Part shown: positions 37,081-47,796 of the stretch, piece after piece
Layout of the letters: the number at the start of each line of letters is the position of its first letter
Numbering within the stretch: the first letter of the stretch is position 1
NCBI GenBank assembly: GCA_945865665.1
Contig: CAMBEE010000007.1
Location: forward strand, 1-64,000
From: an uncultured Clostridium sp.
Lineage (GTDB): Bacteria > Bacillota > Clostridia > TANB77 > CAG-508
Length of the DNA: 64,000 nucleotides
Direction: 5' to 3'
Notes under the pieces: model-generated
The model's input: only the letters and a program-made list of their open reading frames with translations
Database searches by the model: none
Told to the model about the DNA's origin: nothing
Position numbers and translations under genes: made by a program

Positions 37081-37152
37081 TGAACCAATGGGGACGTTGT
37101 TAAAATGGTTGAAAAATTTTTCAACCATTTTAACAACGTCCCCATTGGTTCA
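37081..37152. repeat. Family A REP-like hairpin
   Basis: TGAACCAATGGGGACGTTGT and its inverted copy ending CCCCATTGGTTCA form a long stem. Its arms share the CAACCATTTTAACAACGTCC block with the hairpin at 36641. Confidence 0.9.
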
Positions 37153-37170
37153 TATTGGTTCCTAAAAAAA

Positions 37171-37209
37171 ATTCGGGATTGAAGACCCGTCCCCTAATCC
37201 CGTTTTTTT
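37171..37209. repeat. Family C REP-like hairpin, terminator-like
   Basis: CGGGATT and AATCCCG pair around GAAGACCCGTCCCCT, followed by eight T residues on the plus strand. Related units lie at 45460 and 56397. It ends on the stop codon of engB. Confidence 0.75.
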
Positions 37210-37802
37210 TAAATATATTTTTCAATTTCATTCCATACATCATCCATATAAATTCTTCTTTCAGAAGAAAATGGAAAAGTAGGAATATCACCAATTGGAT
37301 TTAAAGTTTTTTGTAATTTGCTAGCTACATCTGGAACTTTAGTAACAGCAATTTTATCAGCTTTATTTGCCAAAATCATACAAGGTAAACCGGAACGAAT
37401 AACATAATCGTACATAAGTTTATCATTTTCAGTAGGTGAATGACGAATATCTACTAAAAAGATAATCAAAGAAATTTGTTCTCTGTTAAATAGATATTGT
37501 TCAATAAATTTTCCAACTTGTTCTTGTTCTTTTTTAGACATTTTGCTGTAGCCATATCCAGGCAAATCAACAAAATAAAATTTCTCATCTATATTATAAA
37601 AATTAATTTGTCTTGTTTTTCCAGGTTCACTACTTGTTCTAGCAAGCTTTTTTCTGTTTATCATGGTGTTTATAAAACTTGATTTTCCAACATTAGATTT
37701 ACCAACTAAAACAATTTCTGGTAAATTATTTTTCGGATATTGAGCAGGTTTTACTGCTGATACTTCAAATTTTGGATTATTTACTATCATATTTGCTGAC
37801 AT
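37209..37802 (-). CDS. engB: Ribosome biogenesis GTPase EngB/YsxC
   Basis: A 197-residue GTPase needed for large ribosomal subunit assembly. The G1 motif is GKSNVGKSS, G3 is DLPGYGYSK, G4 is NKAD, and SSERR is near the C-terminal end. Length is normal. The plus-strand TTCCTTTC before the start gives a GAAAGGAA ribosome site. Downstream of serS on the same strand, possibly co-transcribed across a family B repeat. Confidence 0.95.
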   Translation of the reverse strand: MSANMIVNNPKFEVSAVKPAQYPKNNLPEIVLVGKSNVGKSSFINTMINRKKLARTSSEPGKTRQINFYNIDEKFYFVDLPGYGYSKMSKKEQEQVGKFIEQYLFNREQISLIIFLVDIRHSPTENDKLMYDYVIRSGLPCMILANKADKIAVTKVPDVASKLQKTLNPIGDIPTFPFSSERRIYMDDVWNEIEKYI

Positions 37803-37834
37803 TCCTTTCTATCAAATCTATCAAGGTATAAAAT

Positions 37835-37859
37835 TTTGCACTGTCCCATTTGTCTCATT
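37835..37859. repeat. Family B REP-like element after serS
   Basis: Reads AATGAGACAAATGGGACAGT on the minus strand, directly after the serS stop. Same core as the gltX and recD2 copies. Confidence 0.8.
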
Positions 37860-39145
37860 TATTTTTTTGGAAGAATTTTTTCAGTTCCACCCATGTAAGG
37901 TCTTAAAACTTCTGGAACAGTAACACTTCCATCTTCATTGTAGTTGTTTTCTAATACAGCAATTAAGCCTCTTGGAGTAGCGACAACTGTATTATTTAAT
38001 GTATGTAAGAAATAGTTTCCTTTTTCACTCTTAACACGAATTCCTAAACGTCTTGCTTGAGCATCTCCTAAGTTAGAGCAACTACAAACTTCAAAGTATT
38101 TCTTTTGTCTAGGACTCCATGCTTCAATATCGCATGATTTAACTTTTAAATCAGCTAAATCTCCAGAACAACAGTCAAGTTGTCTTACTGGAACATTGAA
38201 ACTTCTAAATAAATCAACACTTAATTTCCACATTTTATTGTACCAGTTCATAGAATCTTCTGGTTCGCATAAAACTATCATTTCTTGTTTTTCAAATTGA
38301 TGAACACGGTATAAACCTCTTTCTTCTAGACCATGTGAACCAATTTCTTTTCTGAAACATGGAGAGTATGATGTCATGCTAATTGGAAGTTCGTCTTTTT
38401 TGATTAGTTGGTCTTTAAATCTACCAATCATTGAATGTTCAGATGTACCGATTAAGTACAAATCTTCACCTTCAATTTTATACATCATATCATACATTTC
38501 TTCAAAACTCATAACACCAGTTACAACATCACTACGAATCATAAATGGTGGTATAGCATATGTGAAACCATTGTTAATCATGTAATCTCTGGCATATGCA
38601 AGCATTGCTTCATGAAGTCTTGCAACATCACCAATTAGGTAGTAGAAACCAACACCGCTTGTACGTCCTGCAGATTCTTTGTCCATTCCGTTGAATCTTG
38701 CAATAATATCTGCATGATATGGAATTTCGTAATCTGGAACAACTGGTTCACCAAATCTTTGAACTTCTACATTTTCACTGTCATCTTTACCAATTGGAAC
38801 AGATGGGTCCATGATATTTGGTATTTTCATCATTCTTGATTTTATTTCTTCAGCATATTTAGCTTCTAATTTTTCATTTTCTTCAAGTTGTGCATTTATT
38901 TCTTGAACTTTTACTTTTATGCTTTCGGCTTCTTCTTTTTTTCCTTGTTTCATAAGTCCACCAATTTCTGCACTTAGAGATTTTCTTTCAGCTCTTAAAT
39001 TATCTCCATTTAATTTTGCTTCTCTGTTTTTTACGTCTAAATCAATAACTTCGTCAACTAATACTAATTTTTCATCTTGAAATTTGTTTTTGATGTTTTG
39101 TTTAACAACATCAGGGTTTTCTCTTAAAAATTTGATATCTATCAT
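37859..39145 (-). CDS. serS: Seryl-tRNA synthetase
   Basis: A 428-residue class II synthetase. The N-terminal coiled-coil arm (about 30-105) is clear, followed by the core with FMIRSDVVTGVMSFEEMYDMMY, motif 2 SPCFRKEIGSHGLEERGLYRVHQF and motif 3 near LNNTVVATPRGLIAVLENN. GGAGG lies before the ATG. The DUF1653 gene is 16 bases upstream on the same strand, so the two probably share a transcript. Confidence 0.96.
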   Translation of the reverse strand: MIDIKFLRENPDVVKQNIKNKFQDEKLVLVDEVIDLDVKNREAKLNGDNLRAERKSLSAEIGGLMKQGKKEEAESIKVKVQEINAQLEENEKLEAKYAEEIKSRMMKIPNIMDPSVPIGKDDSENVEVQRFGEPVVPDYEIPYHADIIARFNGMDKESAGRTSGVGFYYLIGDVARLHEAMLAYARDYMINNGFTYAIPPFMIRSDVVTGVMSFEEMYDMMYKIEGEDLYLIGTSEHSMIGRFKDQLIKKDELPISMTSYSPCFRKEIGSHGLEERGLYRVHQFEKQEMIVLCEPEDSMNWYNKMWKLSVDLFRSFNVPVRQLDCCSGDLADLKVKSCDIEAWSPRQKKYFEVCSCSNLGDAQARRLGIRVKSEKGNYFLHTLNNTVVATPRGLIAVLENNYNEDGSVTVPEVLRPYMGGTEKILPKK

Positions 39146-39161
39146 TTTGGCCTCCTAAAAT

Positions 39162-39425
39162 TTAATTTATATAATTTTTTTCAATTTCTTTTACTATTTC
39201 AAATCTATGTGTTTGTCCAGTTATATTATCTGGTCTTTCTGTGGAAATTTCTGATAAAAACATTTTTTCAGGTCTTACCCAAAGTGTTTTTTTATCTTCT
39301 CTTTCATATAATGGTTTGTAAACGACTATTCTTTCAGTTGTTTCCGAGTCATAGGCTATGTTTTCTACAAAATAGTAGTTTCCTTTAAAATGACGATAGA
39401 CTTTGCCAATTTCAACTTTTTCCAT
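39162..39425 (-). CDS. DUF1653 family protein
   Basis: About 87 residues, with the family pattern KVYRHFKGNYYFVENIAYDSETTERIVVYKPLY, then LWVRPEKMFLSEI. A small beta-barrel domain of unknown function. The start at 39425 is preferred because the ATG at 39437 touches GGAAGGA, though the spacing to 39425 is rather long. Leads into serS. Confidence 0.78.
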   Translation of the reverse strand: MEKVEIGKVYRHFKGNYYFVENIAYDSETTERIVVYKPLYEREDKKTLWVRPEKMFLSEISTERPDNITGQTHRFEIVKEIEKNYIN

Positions 39426-39528
39426 TTTTGATTTCATTCCTTCCCAAAGGTTTAAATTTTTTACTTTTATAATTCTTTCTATGGCATTATATAATATTTT
39501 TGGTTAAATATCAAGGAAAATTTACATA

Positions 39529-39575
39529 AAAAAAGTGCATATGTGTTTTTTTGGATTTTGACATATGCACTTTCA
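39529..39575 (-). terminator. Minus-strand terminator-like hairpin upstream of DUF1653-serS
   Basis: On the minus strand AAAGTGCATATGTC pairs with CACATATGCACTT and is followed by seven T. It ends about 90 bases before the DUF1653 start with no minus-strand gene behind it, so it may act as an attenuator. I see no T-box core sequence. Confidence 0.5.
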
Positions 39576-39661
39576 AAGAACCATAAATAGTCACTTCCAA
39601 ATTATACCGTTTTTTAATTGGCTTGTAAATATCTACAAAATAAAAAAATCGATATTTAAAG

Positions 39662-40148
39662 TTAAATCGTTACAGTTTACAGCCTAAGAAAATTTTCGTG
39701 TGCAAGTTGCCACCTTAAGGGTTATATTTATTTGATATTGTATTCGTTTGATTGAAGTGAAAAATAGAAAATCTTAAATAAATAACTGAGGAATGATCAC
39801 AAAAGAAATATATATATGTATATGATTTGAAACATTTTCTCGGTTCAATACGCAACATAAGAATTTCTAAAATAAATTGATGGATAATTCCACTTAGTCC
39901 TCGCTTCGCTCGACGTGAACGCTTTCCATAAATTTATTTAAGAAATTCTAATATTGCTCTAATCACATTCGAAAAGTTTAAAATCATATACATATATACA
40001 TTTTTGACCTGAGTGAGAGAGGCTCAGTTTGATATTTTAGATTTTCTTTTTAAACGTAATGAACAGAATACAATATCAAATAAATATAACCCTTAAGGTG
40101 GCAACTTGCACACAAAAATTTTCTTAAACTGTGAACTGTAACGTTAAA
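39662..40148. repeat. Long foldback element 1
   Basis: The outer arms (about 39662-39745 and 40066-40148) are inverted copies, including AAGTTGCCACCTTAAGGGTT and its complement. Inner arms continue imperfectly toward a centre near 39905, including ATATATATGTATATGATTT against its inverse. No protein frame is supported. Ends are GTTACAG/CTGTAAC. It shares TTAAGAAATTCTAATA and TCACATTCGAAA with the element at 61962. Confidence 0.8.
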
Positions 40149-40222
40149 TCTATGATGAAAAAGAATAAAAAAATTGAAAAAGATAAAAATATAAAAAGAA
40201 AACAAAAAGGAGCTGATAATAA

Positions 40223-41068
40223 ATGCTTTTAGAAATAATAAAATTTATCATATATTCAGGATTAATAGTACTGATTTCGAAATATGTACTAGTAACGACA
40301 TTAAGAAAATTAGCGGAGGCTTTAAACTTAAAAGCAAAAACCGTTGGAGACATAGCAGGATATGCAACATCAGTACCAGAATTATTAACAATAACAACAT
40401 CAAGCCTAAGAGGTTTAACAGGTGCAAGTGTTTATAACATTTTAAGTTCAAATGTAATTAACTTAATTCAATATTTAGGTGCAATTTTTTTAAACAAAAA
40501 CATATCAAAATTGCGAAATAGAGCCATAATAACAGATTTAATACTAGTATTTTTTACAATAGCAATACCAATTGTTTTTCTAAAACTTGATATAGAATTA
40601 AAATTAGCAGTAGTGCCATTATTTATTATTTTGTATAGTTTATTTAGAGTTTTAAATAACCATGTTCATAAATTATATTTAAAAAATGAAGATGAGGAAC
40701 TTGAGGAAGAAATTGAAGAGGAAAGAAAAGAAGAAAAGAAGAAACCTAAAAAAGTGTTGTTATATGTATCAATTTTAATTATAACAGGAATTTTATTATT
40801 TGTTATAGGAGAGATATTAGGAGATACACTTGAAAATTTGTGTAATATATTTGGAGTTTCTGAGGTTATTGTTGGTATTTTATTAGGTTTTGTTACGAGT
40901 TTACCAGAATTAATTACTTTTTTTGAAGCTCAAAGACATTATAAAAAAGTTGAAGATGATATGCTTGGAGTTGTTGAGGCTACTAATAATTTGCTTACTT
41001 CTAATATATTGAATTTATTTGCAATTCAGACTGTTGGAATTTTGATTCCAACAATAATAATTAAGTAG
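40223..41068 (+). CDS. CaCA-type sodium/calcium exchanger-like membrane protein
   Basis: A 281-residue protein with about nine to ten hydrophobic segments in two halves joined by an acidic/basic loop (EDEELEEEIEEERKEEKKK, about 155-173). Each half has an alpha-repeat motif: GYATSVPELLTITTSSL and GFVTSLPELITFFEAQ, with the acidic residue that coordinates the cation. This is the cation/Ca2+ exchanger plan, somewhat short for the family. AAAAGGAG precedes the ATG. Confidence 0.78.
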   Translation: MLLEIIKFIIYSGLIVLISKYVLVTTLRKLAEALNLKAKTVGDIAGYATSVPELLTITTSSLRGLTGASVYNILSSNVINLIQYLGAIFLNKNISKLRNRAIITDLILVFFTIAIPIVFLKLDIELKLAVVPLFIILYSLFRVLNNHVHKLYLKNEDEELEEEIEEERKEEKKKPKKVLLYVSILIITGILLFVIGEILGDTLENLCNIFGVSEVIVGILLGFVTSLPELITFFEAQRHYKKVEDDMLGVVEATNNLLTSNILNLFAIQTVGILIPTIIIK

Positions 41069-41139
41069 AAGTTGGAATTTTCCAAGGCTGTGAATTGTAA
41101 CAAGTAGAAAATAAATGATATAAAAAATTATAAAAGGTG

Positions 41140-41167
41140 TTGACAAAATAAAAGATGTTAGTATATA
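41140..41167 (+). promoter_or_regulatory. Sigma-A promoter
   Basis: TTGACA (41140-41145), 16-base spacer, TATATA (41162-41167), just before the 117-residue gene. Confidence 0.65.
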
Positions 41168-41214
41168 AATAAGTAAACAAATGAATTTTTAAGTTGCAAA
41201 GGAAGGAAAAAGAT

Positions 41215-41568
41215 ATGGAAAAGGATGTTGAAAAATCATATTATGAAATAGTAAAAAATTATGTTGCATTAAAACCTGAAAGTACAAAGGTACAGGTAAG
41301 TGCATTTACGGGGATTCCAATTGATTTTATAGAAGATGGAATAGCTAGTGGAAAATTTGATGAGTATAATGGATACTTAAGAATCTCAAGAAAAAATGGA
41401 ATGAATTCTCAAAGACGAAATGAATTAGCAAGAAAATTTGTGGAGGGACTTCGTCAAGGAGTTGAACCTTTAAATGTGGAAAAATATAAAGAGCCAGAAT
41501 CTCAATTAGTAGTTGACCTACAGAAAAAGTATGGCACTGGTAATAAGGATAATGACTGGAATCGTTAA
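41215..41568 (+). CDS. Unknown protein with a possible HTH
   Basis: A 117-residue soluble protein. Residues 20-45 (KPESTKVQVSAFTGIPIDFIEDGIASG) look like a DNA-binding helix-turn-helix or YvyF-like segment, followed by a basic NGMNSQRRNELARKF region. ATG at 41215 follows AAGGAAGG. It has its own promoter and terminator, so it is a single-gene unit. I do not recognise the family with confidence. Confidence 0.6.
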   Translation: MEKDVEKSYYEIVKNYVALKPESTKVQVSAFTGIPIDFIEDGIASGKFDEYNGYLRISRKNGMNSQRRNELARKFVEGLRQGVEPLNVEKYKEPESQLVVDLQKKYGTGNKDNDWNR

Positions 41569-41577
41569 ATACTAAAA

Positions 41578-41628
41578 ATAAAAAACAATGGAAAGAGTTC
41601 ACATAGTGGAAGAGTTTCATTGTTTTTT
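41578..41628 (+). terminator. Rho-independent terminator
   Basis: AAAAACAATGGAAA pairs with TTTCATTGTTTTTT. The loop is about 20 bases. Confidence 0.75.
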
Positions 41629-41631
41629 GTA

Positions 41632-41767
41632 TATTAGGAAGGTTCTCTGAACTTCCTATAATATAAATAATTTGCACAGAAAATTTATTTCATAAATTTG
41701 TTCTATTATAAGAAAGTTCTCCGAAATTCCTATAATATAAATATTTTGCACAGAAATTTGCATAAAG
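41632..41767 (+). repeat. Two direct repeats of about 65 bases
   Basis: Copies at 41632 and 41704 share CTATAATATAAATA and TTTGCACAGAAA blocks and each begins with a small GGAAGGTTC/GAACTTCC dyad (weaker in the second). They lie between a terminator and the hrcA promoter. No gene is visible. Confidence 0.65.
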
Positions 41768-41852
41768 CAATTTTCGCGCGCGAACAAAGACACGGACTTA
41801 AAAATGTTGTAAAGTGTTCACAAAAAATTCACAAAAATTTTAGCAAAAGGTA

Positions 41853-41917
41853 TTGACAAGTGCTAAAAAAGGATATAATATATAACAAGATTAGCAAACA
41901 AACAAAAAGAGTGCTAA
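41853..41917 (+). promoter_or_regulatory. hrcA promoter and CIRCE operator
   Basis: TTGACA (41853-41858) and TATAAT (41874-41879) with a short 15-base spacer. The CIRCE follows at 41891-41917: TTAGCAAAC, nine bases, GAGTGCTAA. The right arm is perfect, the left differs at two positions from TTAGCACTC. It marks HrcA autoregulation. Confidence 0.85.
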
Positions 41918-41930
41918 AAGAGGTGAGAAA

Positions 41931-42941
41931 ATGCTAGATGATAGAAAAAAGAAAGTATTACAAGCCATAGTAGAAGAATATATAAACACAGCAGAGCCAG
42001 TAAGTTCAAATGCACTAACAAATAATGAAGAATTGCAATATAGTAGTGCAACAATAAGAAACGAAATGGCAGACCTTGAAAAAGCAGGATATCTAGAAAA
42101 AACACATACATCAAGTGGAAGAATACCATCAGAAAAAGGATATCGATACTATGTAGACGAACTTTTAAAAGATGACAACATAAGTATGGAAGAAATTAAA
42201 TATATAAGTGACAAATTAGAAACAAAAGTAAATGAAATAGAAGACTTAACAAGAATTGCAACAACAACAATTTCAGAAATAACACATTATACAACATTAG
42301 CAATTGGACCAAGTTCACAAGATTTGTTGATTGAAGAAATAAAATTTGTTTTGCTAGGACCAAGAATGCTAATGGCAATAATATTGACAAATACAGGAAT
42401 GGTAAAGGAAACAATAATAAAATTTGATGAGGACATAACAGATAAACAAGTTGAAACAATAAATTATATGTTTAACCAAAAGCTGAAAGGGCAACCACTT
42501 CAAATTATAGATGTTCCATTAGAAGAATACTTAATAAATGAAATGAAGTATAGTGTGAAAGTTATAAAACCAATTATAGAACAAATAAAAAAAGTAATTT
42601 CAGAAGATAGGCAATTATATCTTGAAGGAGCAAACAAAGCCTTTGATTTGCCAGAATTTAATAGTTTGGCAGTTGCAAAGAATTTCGTAAATATAATTGA
42701 CGAAAAAGATTTAATGACAGACATATTAAATTCGGGATTTGCAAAAGATATCAATGTTTACATTGGTGATGAAAATGAAAAAGAAGAACTTAAAGATTTT
42801 AGTGTTATAACTTTTAAACATAAAGTTGGCGACAAAGATATGGGAACAATAGGAATTATAGGACCTAAAAGGATGGATTATTCAAAAGTTATTTCAGTTA
42901 TGAAGTATATAAATAAAAAATTAAAAGACAAAGGAATATAA
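41931..42941 (+). CDS. hrcA: Heat-inducible transcription repressor HrcA
   Basis: A 336-residue repressor that binds CIRCE and controls grpE-dnaK-dnaJ. N-terminal winged-helix (RKKKVLQAIVEEYINTAEPVSSNAL ... YSSATIRNEMADLEKAGYLEKTHTSSGRIPSEKGYRYYV) is classic, then a GAF-like domain. AGAGGTGAG precedes the ATG. First gene of the heat-shock operon. Confidence 0.97.
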   Translation: MLDDRKKKVLQAIVEEYINTAEPVSSNALTNNEELQYSSATIRNEMADLEKAGYLEKTHTSSGRIPSEKGYRYYVDELLKDDNISMEEIKYISDKLETKVNEIEDLTRIATTTISEITHYTTLAIGPSSQDLLIEEIKFVLLGPRMLMAIILTNTGMVKETIIKFDEDITDKQVETINYMFNQKLKGQPLQIIDVPLEEYLINEMKYSVKVIKPIIEQIKKVISEDRQLYLEGANKAFDLPEFNSLAVAKNFVNIIDEKDLMTDILNSGFAKDINVYIGDENEKEELKDFSVITFKHKVGDKDMGTIGIIGPKRMDYSKVISVMKYINKKLKDKGI

Positions 42942-43034
42942 GGATTGAAAAATAATTACATTTTTTGCAAGGAAATTTAATTCTTTTCCAATTTGTTAAA
43001 TATTATTGAAGGATAAAAAGAAAGAGGCGATAAG

Positions 43035-43541
43035 ATGTCAGAAAAAAATGAAAATGTTGAACAAGAAGTAACAGAAGAAATCAAAAAAATTAATGAAGAA
43101 AAAAGTGAATTACAAAAAAAACAACAAGAATTAGACGATTTGACAGACAGATATAAAAGAATTTTAGCAGAATTTGAAAATCATAAAAAAAGAAGTCAAA
43201 AAGAAAGAGAAGGCATGTATAATTCAATTTTAGGTGATGTTGTGGAGGTTATGCTTCCGATATTAGATAACCTAGAAAATGCAGCAAAAGTTGAGACTTC
43301 AGATGAAAATTATAAAAAAGGTGTTGAACTTGTTTTAAAACAATTTCAAGATGTGCTTAAATCAAAGGGCGTAGAAGAAATCAAAGCTCTTGGCGAGACT
43401 TTTGATCCAGAACTTCACGAGGCTGTTAGCAGTGTTCAGGATGATTCTAAGGGAGAAAAAGAAATTGTTCAAGAGTATAGAAAGGGCTACAAAATAGGTC
43501 ATAGGGTTATTAGACATTCTATGGTGGTAGTCGCAAATTAG
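43035..43541 (+). CDS. grpE: Nucleotide exchange factor GrpE
   Basis: A 168-residue DnaK co-chaperone: a long N-terminal coiled coil (about 5-60) with YKRILAEFENHKKRSQKE, then the beta domain with the signature GVEEIKALGETFDPELHEAV. AAAGAGGCG precedes the ATG. It lies between hrcA and dnaK. Confidence 0.96.
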   Translation: MSEKNENVEQEVTEEIKKINEEKSELQKKQQELDDLTDRYKRILAEFENHKKRSQKEREGMYNSILGDVVEVMLPILDNLENAAKVETSDENYKKGVELVLKQFQDVLKSKGVEEIKALGETFDPELHEAVSSVQDDSKGEKEIVQEYRKGYKIGHRVIRHSMVVVAN

Positions 43542-43562
43542 TTATTAATTTTAAAAATATAA

Positions 43563-45452
<1,890 letters not shown>

Positions 45453-45459
45453 AATTTGA

Positions 45460-45554
45460 AAAATTTCGGGATTGGGGGACGGGTCTTTCATCCCGAAAAA
45501 TTTTTATGATAAAAAAATCGGGATGAAAGACCCGTCCCCCAATCCCGAAATTTT
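45460..45554. repeat. Family C REP-like palindrome between dnaK and dnaJ
   Basis: Arms of about 37 bases (45460-45496 and 45518-45554) are exact inverted copies with core GGGATTGGGGGACGGGTC. Transcripts would form a strong hairpin eight bases after dnaK and just before the dnaJ ribosome site. Confidence 0.9.
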
Positions 45555-45566
45555 ATGGAGGAAAAA

Positions 45567-46727
45567 ATGGCTAATAAAAGAGATTATTATGAGGTTTTAG
45601 GTGTTAATAAAAATGCCACAGATGATGAATTAAAAAAGGCTTATAGAAAAATGGCTAAAAAATATCATCCAGATGCAAACCCAGATAATAAAGAAGAAGC
45701 GGAAAAAAAGTTTAAAGAAGTTAACGAAGCATATGAAACACTTTCTAATCCTCAAAAAAGAAGAATGTATGACCAATTTGGAACAGCTGATCCACAAGGA
45801 TTTGGAGGGGCTGGTGGTCCATTTGGAGGTGGAAATTATACATATTCTACTTCGGGATTTGATGGCTTTGGAGACTTTGGAGATTTAGGTGATATATTTT
45901 CTTCATTTTTTGGCGGTGGTTTTGGTGGCAGACAGTCTGCTAGAAAAAACAGTGGACCACGAAAAGGTGCAGATTTAAACTTAAATATGGATATTACATT
46001 TGAAGAGGCTTTTTTAGGAGTTGAAAAAGAAGTAGTTATAAACAGAAATGAGACTTGTGAACATTGCCATGGAACTGGTGCAAAACCTGGAACAAATCCA
46101 ATAAAATGTCCAGATTGTCATGGAACAGGTCAAGTAACACAAGTTCAAAATACAATTCTAGGTCAAGTTCAAACAACCAGAACATGTGGTAAATGTCATG
46201 GAACTGGTAAAATCATTACAGAGGTTTGTGAATTCTGTAAAGGTAAAGGAGCTATAAGAAAACAACCAAAAATAAAAGTTAAAATTCCTGCAGGAATTGA
46301 TGATAATCAGACTGTAGTATTAAGAGGAGAGGGCGAACCGGGTAGCAAAGGTGGACCTAAAGGAGATTTATACATTACATTAAGAATTAAAAAACATAGC
46401 ATATTTACTAGAAAAGGTAATAATGTTTTATGTGATATTCCAATTACTATGACACAAGCTGCATTAGGCGCAGAACTTGAAATACCTATGGTTGATGGAA
46501 GTAAGGAAAAATATAAAATTCCAGAAGGTACTCAAACAGGTACAAGGTTTACTATTAGAAATAAGGGATTTAAATATGTAAATTCAACATCTGAAGGAGA
46601 TTTTGTATTTACAGTTCAAGTTCAAACTCCTAAGAGATTGACTAAAGAACAAAGGGAATTGCTTGTTGAACTTGCTAAAACAATGAATGAACAACCACCT
46701 GTTAAGAAAAAAGGAATTTTTGGGTAA
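45567..46727 (+). CDS. dnaJ: Chaperone DnaJ (Hsp40)
   Basis: A 386-residue co-chaperone. The J domain carries [11 protein letters not shown], then a Gly/Phe-rich segment (about 75-125), four CxxCxGxG zinc motifs ([32 protein letters not shown]) and the C-terminal domains. ATG at 45567 follows TGGAGG. Expression relative to dnaK may be set by the intervening hairpin. Confidence 0.97.
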   Translation: MANKRDYYEVLGVNKNATDDELKKAYRKMAKKYHPDANPDNKEEAEKKFKEVNEAYETLSNPQKRRMYDQFGTADPQGFGGAGGPFGGGNYTYSTSGFDGFGDFGDLGDIFSSFFGGGFGGRQSARKNSGPRKGADLNLNMDITFEEAFLGVEKEVVINRNETCEHCHGTGAKPGTNPIKCPDCHGTGQVTQVQNTILGQVQTTRTCGKCHGTGKIITEVCEFCKGKGAIRKQPKIKVKIPAGIDDNQTVVLRGEGEPGSKGGPKGDLYITLRIKKHSIFTRKGNNVLCDIPITMTQAALGAELEIPMVDGSKEKYKIPEGTQTGTRFTIRNKGFKYVNSTSEGDFVFTVQVQTPKRLTKEQRELLVELAKTMNEQPPVKKKGIFG

Positions 46728-46761
46728 TGTTTAAAATTTTATAACTAAATATTATAAATAT

Positions 46762-46801
46762 AAAAAATGAGATTAATTCAATAGAGTTAATCTCATTTTT
46801 A
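46762..46801. terminator. Bidirectional terminator
   Basis: AATGAGATTAA pairs with TTAATCTCATT, with A and T runs on the two sides. It serves dnaJ and the convergent XRE gene. Confidence 0.88.
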
Positions 46802-46804
46802 CAT

Positions 46805-47020
46805 TTAAAAATCGATTTCTTCAATATCAACATCTGTTTTTAAATATTTTATAATATCTACATCAGAAATATTAAGAACTTTTATAAGCTTTTTCAAAGT
46901 TTTAACAGTAGTTTTTGATTCGTTGTGTTCTAAACGTTGAAGATGTCTCCAACTGATATCTATTTTTTCGGCTAGTTCTTCTTGTGAAAAGCCATTTTTA
47001 ACTCGATATTCTTTAATCAT
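46805..47020 (-). CDS. XRE-family transcriptional regulator
   Basis: A 71-residue helix-turn-helix protein: IKEYRVKNGFSQEELAEKIDISWRHLQRLE is the Cro/CI-type HTH, followed by a short acidic tail. AGGAGGCT-type ribosome site upstream. A perfect dyad lies about 30 bases before its start, so it probably represses itself. No obvious partner gene. Confidence 0.85.
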   Translation of the reverse strand: MIKEYRVKNGFSQEELAEKIDISWRHLQRLEHNESKTTVKTLKKLIKVLNISDVDIIKYLKTDVDIEEIDF

Positions 47021-47050
47021 TTAATAGCCTCCATAAATAATTATTGCGAT

Positions 47051-47067
47051 AATTATGTCATAATTAC
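47051..47067. promoter_or_regulatory. Operator-like dyad before the XRE gene
   Basis: TAATTATG-T-CATAATTA is a perfect 8+1+8 palindrome in the promoter region of the regulator. Confidence 0.6.
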
Positions 47068-47291
47068 TATAAAAATAGTATGGTATAAATATCATAGAAC
47101 TATAACAACAAAGTTAATTAATATTACAATACGGTTAATTATAATAATAAATAAGTAAAGTATAAGAGTTATCTTAGGATATTAAATTTAAAACAACTTT
47201 TTTTGTGATTTGTCATGATTTACTAGACAGAAAAACAAATAAAATGTATAATAGACAAAGAAAAACAAAAACTTTGGAGGAACCAAATTAA

Positions 47292-47762
47292 ATGAAAAAA
47301 GTACTATTCATATCAAGTACAGGAGGACATCTAAATGAACTATTACAGTTATCTCCTTTATTTGAAAAATATGATTATCATATAATAACAGAAAAAGACA
47401 AAGCAAATGAAAATCTAAAAGAAAAATACGGAAAAAAAATAGATTTCTTACCATATGGAACAAGAGCAAAACTATTTACATATATATTTAAATATTTTTA
47501 TTTATGTTTAAAAACAATATTTTTTTACTTTAAATTACGACCAAATGTAATAGTAACGACTGGAACACATACAGCGGGACCGATGTGTTATTTGGGAAAA
47601 ATATTTGGAAGCAAAATAATATATATAGAAACATTTGCAAATAAAAATAAAAAGACTGCAACAGGAAGATTGATTTATCCAATTGCGGATTTGTTTATAG
47701 TTCAATGGGAAGAAATGCTAAAACTATATCCTAGAGCAGTATATGGTGGCTCTATTTATTAA
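47292..47762 (+). CDS. Alg14/PssD-like polysaccharide biosynthesis protein
   Basis: A 156-residue protein with VLFISSTGGHLNELLQL at the N-terminus, a membrane-associated helix around YIFKYFYLCLKTIFFYF, and VIVTTGTHTAGPMCYLGKIFG, the Alg14-type pattern. Alg14/PssD proteins anchor an Alg13/PssE partner to form a two-part GT28-like glycosyltransferase. The partner is encoded 34 bases downstream. TTGGAGGAA precedes the ATG. Confidence 0.88.
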   Translation: MKKVLFISSTGGHLNELLQLSPLFEKYDYHIITEKDKANENLKEKYGKKIDFLPYGTRAKLFTYIFKYFYLCLKTIFFYFKLRPNVIVTTGTHTAGPMCYLGKIFGSKIIYIETFANKNKKTATGRLIYPIADLFIVQWEEMLKLYPRAVYGGSIY

Positions 47763-47796
47763 ACCGTCCGCAAAAGGAAAAAACAAGGAGAAAATT

